NCBI GenBank assembly: GCA_005281725.1
Contig: SSBO01000003.1
Location: 2,037,036 to 2,101,035, forward strand
DNA: 64,000 bases
Source: Wuchereria bancrofti
Lineage: Eukaryota > Nematoda > Chromadorea > Rhabditida > Onchocercidae
Direction: 5' to 3'
Shown: positions 15,301 to 28,100 of the stretch, in pieces
Numbering within the stretch: position 1 is the first letter of the stretch
Layout: the number at the start of each line of letters is the position of its first letter
Translations under genes and position numbers: made by a program
The notes under the pieces: generated by a model
The model's input: the letters and a program-made list of their open reading frames with translations, nothing else
The model's database searches: none
What the model was told of the DNA's origin: nothing

Positions 15301-16415
15301 TCAAGTGTCTGAGCTGCTTAAAATAATGACGTTAGTTTATAATATTTGAAAAATATGCATAAATCTTAGGCTATCAACACATATGATAATTAATACATAC
15401 TGATATTAATACTTATAAATGAAGTGATAATTAACGAAAAGATGAAGAAAATTTGTGAAAGCAAACTTAGCAAAATGTATTAGATTTATAGAGAAATGGA
15501 AAAAAATGTAATTGAAGTCGTCAAGCGTTCTTTGAATTCTGAAAATTTCACACTCATTGCACAACAAACAATTTCGTATGAATATAATTTAACAATTAAC
15601 GATATTTCTCGTCGCGTGATGTACGCAAAGGTAGAAATGGAAATCAATTTGCTTTAGAAATCTTTTAGAAGCTAGCAAATTTTGATTTTTTTGAAGTTTA
15701 GCAAAATTTTGAAAATCTTGAAAATACGATTCAATGATTTTCCTGACATTATTTGAAATACTTTTATGCTTTTCTCATAAGCTTCAAACTATAATTATAT
15801 TTAAAAACACTTTGGTTTATTAATTTTCTCTGAGATTTTAAATTATTTAAATTTTTTTTTTCTTTTTAATGTTGAATTTATTTCAGTTTCATTTGCTAAA
15901 TCGTTCATTCATATGTCGGCCATTTTATGATACTTTAATTAATATGGGTACTGTATTTTGTGAACAGTTTAGCAGGCCAATCCATGGAATTTGGTCATCT
16001 GCTGCTATCATAGCAATATGCTTCTTAGCTATTATTATAATTGTCTTATGTATATCAACGTTTTTCTTTTCTTTAAATAATAATTTCGAACGAAGATCAC
16101 AGAATGTAATAATTTCAAAATACTTAAGTTTTTTTTTTTTTTGTTTTAATCATTTTTAAGTTTTATTTTTTCTCGTTTTAAGTCTTAAGACTTAGGTCTT
16201 AAGTTTTAGTACTTCGGTTTAATTTCTCATATAAATTTGATTATTTATTTAAGCAATTTTCTTTCTGTTGTTCAGTTAATGCATATAATAATATGATTTT
16301 ATGTTGACAAGCAAAAGCATAATATGTCATTTTGATTTGATTTCAGAGATATGATCTAAGCACACGGAGAGGTAACGAAAAAAATTTCCCCGATCTTCAA
16401 AGAGAGCAAGTTTAA
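9384..16415 (+). CDS. Prominin-family five-pass membrane protein (copy A)
   Basis: Prominins (CD133 family) are cholesterol-binding proteins of plasma-membrane protrusions with five membrane segments and two large glycosylated loops. Exons: 9384-9432, 9703-9869, 10025-10099, 10347-10490, 10869-11025, 11575-11735, 12291-12470, 12685-12762, 13029-13187, 13535-13653, 13925-14035, 14201-14344, 14747-14933, 15188-15330, 15492-15630, 15887-16105, 16347-16415; about 766 residues. The start gives a signal peptide (MKFIVIICLSF). TM1 (about 100-120) is followed by a cysteine cluster, FFCDSCICA. TM2 is near 152-178, TM3 394-425 and TM4 443-466 (AAFFTGWITMLIA). The second loop ends in FICRPFYD before TM5 (705-732). 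Many Asn-X-Ser/Thr sites lie in the loops. The cytoplasmic tail is short and ends REQV. Exon 8 uses a TTTAAG acceptor also seen in copy B. An AATAAA near 16899 may end the transcript. Family assignment rests on topology, the cysteines and copy B; exon edges in the AT-rich loops are the weakest part. Confidence 0.85.
10196..10290. repeat. AAT/AAC-type imperfect microsatellite
   Basis: Imperfect runs of AATAAT, AACAAT and GATAAT fill most of prominin A intron 3 here. Confidence 0.8.
14608..14683 (+). other. Possible alternative or decayed exon in prominin A intron 12
   Basis: After a good TTTACAG acceptor, a phase-correct reading starts GEFYYFAKF and stops at TAA 14681-14683. The true next exon (14747) starts GEFLYQCKN, so the two openings resemble each other at base and protein level. 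Using it would truncate the protein after TM4. The likeness is short and lies in AT-rich sequence, so chance is possible. Confidence 0.25.
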
Positions 16416-19400
16416 TTTAAATTATTTTGTAAATCAGAAATCTTCATTTATGCAAATAAGATAACAACTTTTTTCTTTCGTGTAAGTATAAGTTAAACAT
16501 ATTGTACGGAAGTTACTAAAATAACTATTGGATTTCAGGAATAACTTTTGTGATACGGAAACAAGTTCAACGATGACATATTAAACAGAATTTCTGTCGA
16601 AAAAAATTCTGAATAAGTGAACAGAACTTTAGAATGATTGTTTTTACTTTGATCTTTAAATTTCTTAAGATTTTCAGTTGTCTTCTTAGTGCTATATATG
16701 TAACGAATGTTTTCTTTTAATTTTTTTTTTTTTTTGAACTCGCAATTGTTAATGTATTTAAAGTAAATCGCAGTAGAATATTCTTTAATCATTTTAAATT
16801 TGAAATGAAAAACGATAAGAGAGCACAACAGTATTAAATGGCTTAATTAGCATTATTCATTAATTTATCAATGAAAGGGGATGATAAGAGATATCTGAAA
16901 TAAATAAGAATTGAGTAAATTCATCAAGACTTCTCAGAAAGAGTCTATGAGTGTATGTAGTTGATAACATTAATTATTTGAATCTTCGTAACTTTCTGAA
17001 ATTCTATTTCTGATACAGTGTTGTACTTTAAAACTACACTGATTCATTTATTGGTAATACAGAAAGTAATTTTTTTAATATTTAATATTTTCATTATTGT
17101 GTGATGGTGATGAGATATAAGTACTGGGTGAGAAAAATGAACTGATAATGGGAGTTATAATTTAGAATGATAACGATGATAAAGTAGCATTAGCTTTCAA
17201 ACATTTAGATAATTCCTAATAAAGCTAATAAAGTGAAATATATCGAGAAAATTTTTCAAAAGCTATAAATTTTCAAACGCTAAAAATGAGTAAATTTAAA
17301 TGTTTGGAAAAAAAGCTTAAAGAAATTTAAATGAATTATTTTGACTTCATCTTAACAATATTTGTAACGTTATCAATCGCTAACATTTAAATACACTTTG
17401 AAACTATTGCATATTTAAAAGGAGAAATGGCGTTTTTAACTTTTTAAATTTTACATTTTTAAATTAAAAATTTTTTTTTTGCTGTATATGAAGTCAAACA
17501 TTTGCGTCCGTCGAAATTTTATAATGCAAATCGAAGATTTTGTTTATGATAACATTTTTTTGTCCTTTGAAATTATCATTGTCGTCACAGCAAACTTTTA
17601 ATTCGCATGTGCCACATACATATGCCACGTGTGTGTGTATGTGTGTGTACCTCGAAATGAGACGAATCAAGCTAAATGAAACATTTTTGAATTACTCGTC
17701 AAATAATTGTAAAAGAAATATAACAATAAATATCAAAGCATGACTCATCGAAATTAAAGCCATTTGAAATTGAAATCATAACAATACGATGAAAAAACAA
17801 AATGCATAAAATGAGAAATAATGAAATTATGCCAAAAAAAAAAAGTTTACGGCCAAAAAATAAAATTCTCAAATTTAAAAGAAATTATAGGAAAATGGAA
17901 ATATAAAACCGATTTTCATATTTGCAATCTCCAAAATGTTCATATCAGATCTGGGAGATCTAACTTTCATTTTAATCAATTTTTTAATTTGCTCCATGAA
18001 ATTTCTCCCTCAATATTCAGAGTATTATGCAATCTCTGCATGCTACCTGCTGATAAAATTAGACACCTTCGAATTCGCTGTATTTACTCGCAATTAAGCG
18101 TGTTAACAACGTAAAACTTTCCTATGTTAATTCGTTCTTCACGTAACTTTTGCTGTAAATTAATTACGCAAATGAAACAGTGAACTATAAATATTGAAGT
18201 ATAAAAGGTATATAGTTAAGGAAGAAGTGAAAGAAAAATGAAAAATGAACGTTTTGAAGGAACCTTTTATTATGATAATTTAACATTTATTTACGACTAT
18301 AGAAAATTAAAATAGTTTACTTTTGATGATACAACACAACAAAATAAATTTAATAATCTTTAATTGTATAAGACAACAAAGTTAATATCATTTTGAGATT
18401 TAAAACAAAAATGAGAAATTTTGATCACTTTTTAGTTATTCTCAATGGCATTATTCATTCTTTCAACATTATTCATTTTGATTATTCATTCTTTTTTCTT
18501 TTTATTTTTTGTTTTATGGTTTATCCTTGATGCATTCCACTATAGCAAACCTGAATTGAATGAGATAATTTCCGGAAATTTTTCTGCAAAAATTGTTTTT
18601 CTCTTTTTTAGTGTTATATCTGAGAAATATTATTCGTTCTGTTTGTATTGTAGCGGTGAATTGGACATAATTTAAATTGCTTTTACATTTTAACAATTTA
18701 ATTTGTACGTTTTGACATCCTCAGAATATGCATATATTTAATTGATAGATAACATTACTTAGAAATTGTTGAATGACAATTATAAATTGTGTTTGCATAA
18801 ATTCTTTACAAATTTATGATTTATCAATAAATCGCTCTTCCTTCTTCCCATCTTTTCCCCCTTTTCATATAGATATTTTGATGATCACATGATCACATAC
18901 AGAAGACGAAATTTATTTTAAAATAAAATGTCTCTTAAACATTTTGATTTCATTGATTATCAGTTTTTTATAAAAATTTTATGGTTTTTGAAATGAATTT
19001 AATCAATCCATTCATTTTCTGGAATATTTCATTAATATACTAATCCGTATGACTCTGTAATTTCTAATTTAGTAGAATCACATTTCATTTCACCATGTTA
19101 ATTAGTATTAATGACTGAAAATTTGATCATTATTTGCATTTCAAATTATTTAAACTTTTCTCATAACTTGCAGTCATTGTATATCTTTTCCATTTTAATT
19201 TTCTTAATTAGCTCTCATTAATATGTCTTCTTGACCATTTCCATCTATTGAAGTTCTGTTCTAAACTAGGAAATTTAACAAATACCAAATGTACTATTTA
19301 AATGAATCTTTCATTTTGACTCGTTAATTTGTTGAATGAATCCTTTGATTCACATTGTTCAGACCTATTTCATAAAAACTGAATTTTGCACCTAAATTAA

Positions 19401-22002
19401 TTTCAATTATAATTATGATATTTGTCTGGAAATAGTTCTAATCCTTGTCACTAATTGTTATAATCATTTTTTTAAATGAAAAAATTTTTTATACACAAAA
19501 ATTGATGTACTTTGTATTAAAATGTATACTCGAACCTAGCATTTCAATTTCAGTGATAACAAACATTGTTGAATATCGTCGTTTACGCTAATATTTATTG
19601 AATTTTAGGATTTTATTACACGGCGACAAACTGCTAACGGATATATTATTCCTTAATAGTTTCTTCTGATAATAATATTTTAAAATTTTAATAAAAGCGC
19701 TTGCTGGTTGATGCTTGACATCGTTCATAAATGCTTTGAAATGCATAATTGAAAGTGAAAAAGCAAACAAATAAATCAATCCGAAAATATTTTCACCTTT
19801 TTAATTTCATAACTCTCTGCAAAAACTTTTCCGCTTTTGGTATTCCATTTCATTCCACTCTTCCTTTTGTTTCAAAAAAAATTCCTCATTAAGAACTTTA
19901 GTAATACTCTTAGAAGCTCATCCTTCATCATATGTCATCATAAATCCAGTATGATTAGGTGTGATTTTTTTTTAAAAAAAAGGTAAAAAAATAAAGAATT
20001 TGAAAAATTAGATTTTGAAATGTTTTGTTTAATTTTTGCAATCCTTTCACATGCATCCAAAATATTCCATATTTTTGACTATTAAAAATTTCTATAAAAA
20101 TTGAATAACAATTCATAAAACATTTAGCTGAAAAAAGCTAATTAAATCGGTCAATTAATTAGATTACTGATAACAATTAATTGAGTGAGCAATCAAAAAG
20201 TTTGATAAAATTGTTATATAATAATGAAAACTGTTTGTTTGATTTATTGATGACTAACCAACAGACTAATTAATTAGCTAGCTATCAATTAGGAATAAAA
20301 ATTTGAAGAAAAAAATTAATAACATAAGGTTACGGTCTGTGAGGAATAATAATTTATAAACTTCAACTATCTTATATCAGTTATCAAGCAACCATTTCTA
20401 TTCAAATGTTGAAATCTTATAAACTCTTTTAAAAGATAAAATTATTTTATTTTAATAGGAAATTTTCAAAACATTTTATTTTTCTACTTCAGAAGGAAAC
20501 TTAAATCTAATTTTATAGATAAAATTAGAATTTTTCATCAATTTTCGATTATCAAATTTTGCAATTTATTTGTTAAAAGAATATATGAAATTCTTCAATG
20601 AATAATTTTGTTTCCATTTATTGATATTATGAAATGAATGAAAAAATAATAAAACGGATGAAAGTGGAATGATATAGTCTGCTTACGATAGTTGAACATT
20701 AGAAAAGTTTTAAATATTTCTCTCAATGTTGAAATGTGTTATTTCTCATTTTGTAAAAATTGCTTATTTATTTTTTTTCCTTAATTTTTAATTTTCCATT
20801 TATTTCCATCCTTTCTCTTAACAAATTCATTTAGCAATATTTTATTATCATTCCATATATTTATTTATACATATTTTTCTGCTTATGAAATATTTTTTTT
20901 TATGTCCGTCCAATTTTACAACAATGATATGACACTAAACTCAATTTACTGAGATTAATATAATAGAAGTAGTGCTCTAAGTTCAATTTTATGATCACCG
21001 AAATGTTAATATTCTTCATTTCATTCTTATGTAATCAAATTTCATTATTTTATAAAATTAGTTATCTTCTGTACTTTTTGTTTAAAATTTGTGGAACTTT
21101 TTTTTCAAAAAGTTATTAGCTGTATATATTGAATTCCGAATCGTACTGAATCAGTAATATCATTTACCAAAATTGTGCAGTTATATTTATTTCTTTTTGA
21201 AATTTTAGAAAGCTAAAAAGTAAACAAAAGCAATGTAATAAATAATAAGCTTTGTAAAATGTTAACATTGTTATCAGAATGTTGTATACCTCTCGACACT
21301 CTACTGTTATTAAATAATATTTATCAACTATAGAAAATCGATGATTGCTTTTTCATCAACGATAATTTTTGCATATTCCACTCAGATCTTATCTTTCTTT
21401 TAATTCCTATATTATTTCTATGCTGCAAATTTCAATTCAAGCCTTCATATTTTGGTAATTTTAACATTTCATTTTAATTTGAACTATTTAGCTATGCAGT
21501 ATTATTAAGAAAATTTTCTACAAGCTCATATAATAGTACTATTAGCAATAACTTCATATGATTATATTTTGAATAAAAATATTAAGATTATTGTGTAATA
21601 TTTTTGAAGATATCACAAAAGCAACAAGGCTATTCCCATATTTACTCTAATTTAAACTTATCATTTTTGGTTCAAAATTTAAATTCAAATTAAACTTGAG
21701 TTTATTCGTCTTAATTAAATAGAAATACATGTAACGATAAAGTATTTTAAGCATTTAATTTTATTTTCCAATCTAACTTAGCCATCGATTCTGCTGTAGA
21801 TAGATCTATAGGAATTTTCATTTTAATTCATTGATATCTCCTTTCGTTATCATACTAAATAATAATAATAATAATAATAATAATTCGTTCATAAATAAAG
21901 CGATCATCTTTTTGTCTTACAAATACTCATTTATAAGAATTGTAAATGCATTTGTTTTTTCCTTGCATAATTCTTTTTATAGAATTTACAAATTTCTGAT
22001 CA
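16416..22002. other. Spacer between the two prominin genes
   Basis: About 5.6 kb with no exon that could be supported on either strand. Open frames here (for example 17821-18114 and 18445-18675) are low-complexity, lack homologous motifs and lack splice-phase partners. No prominin-like fragment was recognised apart from the duplicated non-coding block at the right end. An AATAAA at about 16899 probably belongs to prominin A. Confidence 0.55.
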
Positions 22003-22192
22003 ATGATGTCTACTGAATATTTCCATCTACGCTTAATTACTATCATTTCATATTTCATTATTGTTCATGGCCGCCTCCAGGAAAGTAAGTTACTTACTAC
22101 TTTTATGAATGGACGATAAAGTACTTTAAACATTTATTTTATTTTTCAATCTAACTTAACCATCGATACTGCTGTAGATAGATCTATAGGAA
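21734..22192. repeat. 80-base direct repeat flanking the first exon of prominin B
   Basis: Copy 1 (21734-21813) and copy 2 (22112-22192) both run from ACGATAAAGTA through CAATCTAACTTA, CCATCGAT and CTGCTGTAGATAGATCTATA to GGAA, with a handful of differences. Copy 1 lies upstream of the start codon and copy 2 inside intron 1, so the first exon (22003-22084) sits between them. Confidence 0.85.
21858..21884. repeat. (AAT)n microsatellite
   Basis: Nine uninterrupted AAT units about 120 bases before the prominin B start. Confidence 0.9.
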
Positions 22193-25100
22193 ATGCAAAG
22201 TTCAACTTAAAATTTCATTTGAATTTATCACTTTGATTTATATGTGCATTTTTCCTTATTAAACAATGTCACTACGAAAAATGATGAAATCAGGAATCTC
22301 AGAAACCGTAATGAGTGGTAATTCATTGGAAAGCTTCGATCCGGAACAATGTCTGAAGAAAACGATAAAGCTAACTTCTAAGGACTATTCATATGGTTTT
22401 ATTGATGCTTTCTACGATATTGCACAAAAAATATGCCAAAGCATGCAAACCGAACTTGATGATACAAATGTGCAAGTTGGTAAAGTTATAAAATTTATAA
22501 AGTTATAAGATTTAAAGGTTAAATGAAATATTTGAAAAGATTAAGCAATAGTAAGAAAACAAAATAATCTGTTAAATGTAATATGAAATTTACAATGATA
22601 ATAAAAAATGACAATAGTTCAAAAGGTCAAATAAAGTAATGCATCTCAGTGATTCCTTTATTATTATAATTTCGGAATCATTTAGGTATCTTCCTGCTTT
22701 CTTTCTTAACTTCCCTTTTTTTTCTGTTAACTTTCTCGCTTATCTTGGCTTATCAACTGCCTTAATATTAAAGTAGTTAATGATTATAAAACACTATATC
22801 TAAATAATTTAGTGATTATAAAACATTGTATCTGAATAGTCCTCTAATAGTATTTATAAATGTTTATATTTTATTTTTCAGTAAAAAATTTTGCAAGTTC
22901 AACTATTAAAAATAAAAATTTAATATTTTGAAGTCTTTTAGTTTTTGAAAATGCACTGATTCTATTCTAATAACACATAATATGATATAAATATAATCAA
23001 AGAATTTAAGTTTTTGCACGACGCTATAAAATAAATTAATCGAGAAAACATCTAAATTTTAAGTTTCTTTTTGCAGATATTAAGCAATATTATTACTGCG
23101 CAAACAACTGGCGATGTTATACAATCTACTTTTCTTTTTTGGCGGAAACAGGTTAAATTTTGTTAATTTAAAATTGTAAGCAAGTTCAAAACAAAATTTA
23201 GTTATAATCCAAAATTTCTAAATATAATTGAAAAAGCTCTAACTCCATTCAAATAATATTATTATTATATAAAGATAATCAAAGAATTCAATTTTTTTCA
23301 CTAAGTTACAAATTTTCATTTTTATGTATAACAGATTAATGAAGTAAAATTTCCGCCTTTCTTTAATATCTATCATTCCCATTTCGAAAAGGCTTTTATT
23401 TGAAAAGTTAACCAAAAAGAAACTTAAGAAAAACTTATTCAAATTACTTAAATAGGTTTTCTTTTAATTTCTTTAAGCTATACTACTAAGTCACATTATC
23501 ATATCGGTGGTGGACATAAATTGATATTTAAAACAAATTTAAAAAAAAAAAGAATTATATGAAATATTTTTCAGTTCTGGGCGTCTTTGTTGCTAACAAT
23601 TGCTTTTGCATTTATATTTCTTCTACCTTTAAGTGGATTTTTCTTCTTCTGTAGCCGATGTTGTAATTATGGCAATGCAAAGTGTAAAAATGTTTGTTAG
23701 CTATATAATTTACCCTTTAAACAACATTAAATATTTTAAAGATCAGAATTTTAATTTCTAAGTTATTAAATTAAATATTTTGCTAGTAATATGTTTTAAT
23801 AATAGAAAATAAAATTTTTAAAAATTAACAATTTTTAATAATAAAATAAAGAATTTACTAATATAAAATAAAATTAAGAAAAAAAAATGAACAGTTTTTT
23901 AGACTAACTCATTTGAAATGCTTCCTTGTGCTTATTTGGCATTATTAATTGGAATGCAAGCCATTATGTTAGGATCATTAACGCTAAGCCTAAAAAGTAT
24001 CGATCATACATTTAACAATACAAAAAACATCAATAAATTCGTCCGAAATATTACTGAAGGTATTTTATTGAAACAATCAGCGCTGTTATGAAAATATTTC
24101 AAAAAATTCTATCAAAGCAATTGTAATAATTAATTTAACAAATTAAAATGTAATGTATGCTTGGCTTAATTATGTTTATTATTTTCTATGTGGCATATTT
24201 TTTCATTTAACAACAATTTCAAAATTTTTCTTTTTCATTAATTAATGAAGGAGAAGAAAAAAATTGCGCTCAGTAAGACATTTGAATTTATTAAATATTG
24301 TAATTACTGTTCTTTTCTTATTCATTTAATAGTTAAAGAATGTAAAATTTCGGTACAAAATAATTGTAAATGTACTGATATCAAGTGGGTTAATTAATTA
24401 ATTAAATAATTTCATAACAGTTTTTTAAATTAATTCATTGTTTTTTAGATGCCATAAATGTAACCGAAATTATTTTTGATGATGTAAAATGTGAAATGGA
24501 TATGAAATTACCGAAATTATTCAACAAAATAAAACATCTTCTACGACGATTGCCAAGCAATGCATTTAATCATTACAAAGAGAGTGACGGATATATAAAC
24601 ATGCAATTAGTATGTTTTGCTAATTTAATTTCAATTTCAATTATCACAAATTTGCAGTAAATATTGCTTTAATATAAATATGTTAGGCCTATTCTTTTAT
24701 CAGTGTCAGTCAGATTTTACAGATTTTATAATTTGACTTTATCAGATTTATCATTTTTAATTTAGCGCTGTATGGCTTATAGAGACAATTTAATTCTAAA
24801 TAGATTGGCTAATATAAGATAGAAAAAAAAGTTTAATCTCAATCAATTAAAATTTAAATTTAAAATGAAAATTTTTCAAGGCAATCAATAATTTAAAAAA
24901 TATAAGTTGGACATTAAATATAACTACTAAATGTTTGGAAAAAAGTGTATGTGACATTCACAGTTTACCGCCACCTTTGCAAGAAAAATTATCGAATTTA
25001 ACAATGCTGATTAATGATATTATCAGTCATGGTTATCAAATAAATGGGGTTAGCATTTTTCTCACATTATAATTCAAGCTGTATTATCTATTCATCCATA

Positions 25101-28100
25101 TGTTTCAATTATCTTTTATCATTTTTATCTGCCTACTAAAGGTTATTATCATCGCAGCTCCATCACTTCATATTACTTTCTTATCACTTAGATGGATCAG
25201 TTTACTTTAATTAATTTCAAAATTTTCATTTCATCAAAAAAAAATTTTCTTTTCTTTTAAAGCATTTTGCTTAATATTATACTAATTAATTTTTGATCTA
25301 ATTAAGCACTATAACAGTGTGCAAGAAATGAATAATACATGGAATAACCTCGATGATTTATTGTTTAACAGCAAGGAAATGGTACTTATTATCTTCTTTG
25401 CTAATTATTTCTCATCAAATCTCCACTGATAATAAATAAATTAATGCTTGAAATACACACTTCTACTAAAGTGTGTATGCAATAATCATTATTTTATTGA
25501 TTAAATTATGAAGAAAGATAATGATAAATGTTAATTCTCAGTAACTTATATTTTATCATTTATCGTTTTGCCTTGCTGATTGCAACAAATCTGAAAAAAA
25601 AAAAGTATTACCATTGCTGATGACATGTTGACATTGTATTGTAATTACCATAGAAAGACATCTTGGAAGGAACTGATACATTAATCGATGATGCTAGAAA
25701 ACAAGTGATGAAAATGGTTGCAATAATTTACAATGGAAGTGTTAATGTCATTAAATTCATCCGGAAGAGTAATCAGAAAATGGAGAATATTCATAAACAA
25801 TATATCGAAGTAAAAGAATTATTTCAATATATTATAATAAAAGAAAAAACAATTTTAGATCTTTTTAAGTGTTTTTTTTTTTGAATTATGCCGAATTTTA
25901 TTCAACAATACAAATACTGAAATATTTTGTGATTTAATTTGATTTCAGTTTTCGCATTTTAATCAGTGAGTTAATTATAAAATTAATTATAAAATTTATT
26001 TCAGTCTCGACAATATCATCAATTAGTAAATGTATTGTATGCTATAATAGCGATATCTGCCTTATGTGTTATTACTCCTGCCATGATTGTTGTATTTTGT
26101 GGGATAACAAGATTATATGCAAAGTATGTTTTCCATTTAATTTTTAATCAAATTATTTTATCATTCATTTAAAATGTTAAATACTATGGAAATATCATTA
26201 ATTATTGAAGAAATGGTCATATGATTTTAATTATCAAAAAAAAATGGAATGCAAACATTAGTCTTATCACTGGTTCATCATAATATCATTAAAGTTATAA
26301 AATGTTTTAAAAATGAATTTTTTGATTTGTTTGAATAAAAGAAGTGTTTCTGGTAGCTCAAATCAATTCCAATATATTTTTTTATCATATTTTTAATGCA
26401 CTGAATAATTTTTATTTTTTCTTTTTATTTCTTATTTTTTGAAAAATGAAAGAAAATAAAACAGCGAAGAATGAGGAATAGCAAGATAATTACAAATATT
26501 ATTACAAAAGCAATTTAAAATACAACGTTCTATTTCAAGAATTTCTAAGCTTACTGAAATTTAGATTCATATTTTGAAAATCACTTTGAAAAAAGTAATA
26601 AATTCAAGGTTTGTTTTTCATTTCATTTTTTAATCTTAAAATTTTAGCAATAAATCTTCAAAATGTTCAAAAGTTTTCTCTAGTTGGGGACACTATTGTG
26701 CTCTATTCGTTCTTGCCGGAGCATTCTTTACCGGATGGATTATAATGCTTATTGCTAGGTAATTTCTTCGTTTTTCTTTTTCTTGCAAAACTTTTAAATC
26801 TACAATTTACTTCATTTGCAAAATTCTCTTCTATCGATCGCATCGTTATTCTTCCAATCATTATTCATTATGATCTTTGTTCTCTAATTTGTTCATCCAC
26901 TGATCAGTAGAATTAATAGAGGCTTTTTTTTGTTGAGGAAAATATAAATCTTAAAGAGCAAAAATGTAAAAATGCTCATTAAAATTTGCCCTTAATCCAT
27001 CATCAACCGCTTCTAATTTTTAGCATTTTTAATATTTTTCATAATTGCTAATTTAAATTTATAAAAATATCTTTGAAATATCTTATAATTATTATTTCGA
27101 TCTTTCTAAGCTTACTTAACTTTGATTCATATTTTCACAATCACTTTTAAAAAAATGATTTCAAGGTTTGTTTTTTATTTCATTCTTTAATCTTAAAATT
27201 TCAGCAATAAATCTTCATCAAAGTGTTCAAAAAGTTTTTTTTCAATTGGGAACGCTATTGTGTTCTCTTTTTACAAATAGAGAAAATATTTTTTTAACGA
27301 AATTTTTTTTTAATTTTTTGAATATTTCATTTTTAGTCTAAGTTTTATTTGTGGATACAGCATAGAAGCACTTTCCAATCCATTATTTCGCGATTCCGAA
27401 ATGCGCTTCTTCAAGATATCACCAACATTTCAATTTACTATACAAAATCCTATTGATAAGAAAAATTTCACGACAGATATTAGGTAATTATGGAATTGAA
27501 AAATTTCAGAATATGAAATATTAAATTTCGTGAATAGTTAATTTGCAAATACTTCTCGCAAAGAAATTCTCGTGATAATTTTTCCGATAATGATGACACA
27601 TTGAATAAAATTAATTTTAGCTGAAAAAAGTGCACTTATTGTTAAGTATAAAAGGTAGCATCAATTTTTTTTTTATTTGAGAAATCTCAAACTTTTCTTT
27701 TCTGAAATCTCAAACTTCGTATTTTGCAAAAAAATATGGAATATGTAATGAATTAATTTTAGTAATATTATAAAGCATTGCAAAGAAAGTGAAACCATTC
27801 TATCAGCGTTAGAAATTGAAAGATTAATTGATATCGATGCAATTATAAAAGAAATAGATATTGAAGAAAAGCGAGATAAAGCAATTGATGCACTTAAAAA
27901 TGTAAATTTGAAGCAACATTTTCCGGAACAGTTTTTTAATCAATTTACGGTGAGTTGATTTTTGATTTTCATATCATTTTCATTTAACTTCTAAAATATT
28001 CTTTCTCATTTTCTCATTAATTTTTCCCATTAATATAAATCGAGAAGAAATGAAGTAGAATAAAAACAATCAGCTTGATAAATCACACAGTACAGTAAAC

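Noticed and set aside
17821..18675. Frames of 97 and 76 codons between the prominin genes
   Set aside because: Low-complexity Phe/Leu/Lys content, no motif and no splice partners.
24333..24387. Cysteine-bearing exon-like stretch (KECKISVQNNCKC) in prominin B intron 5
   Set aside because: It has no counterpart in copy A and its end phase does not join the next exon, while exons 24059 and 24449 join directly.
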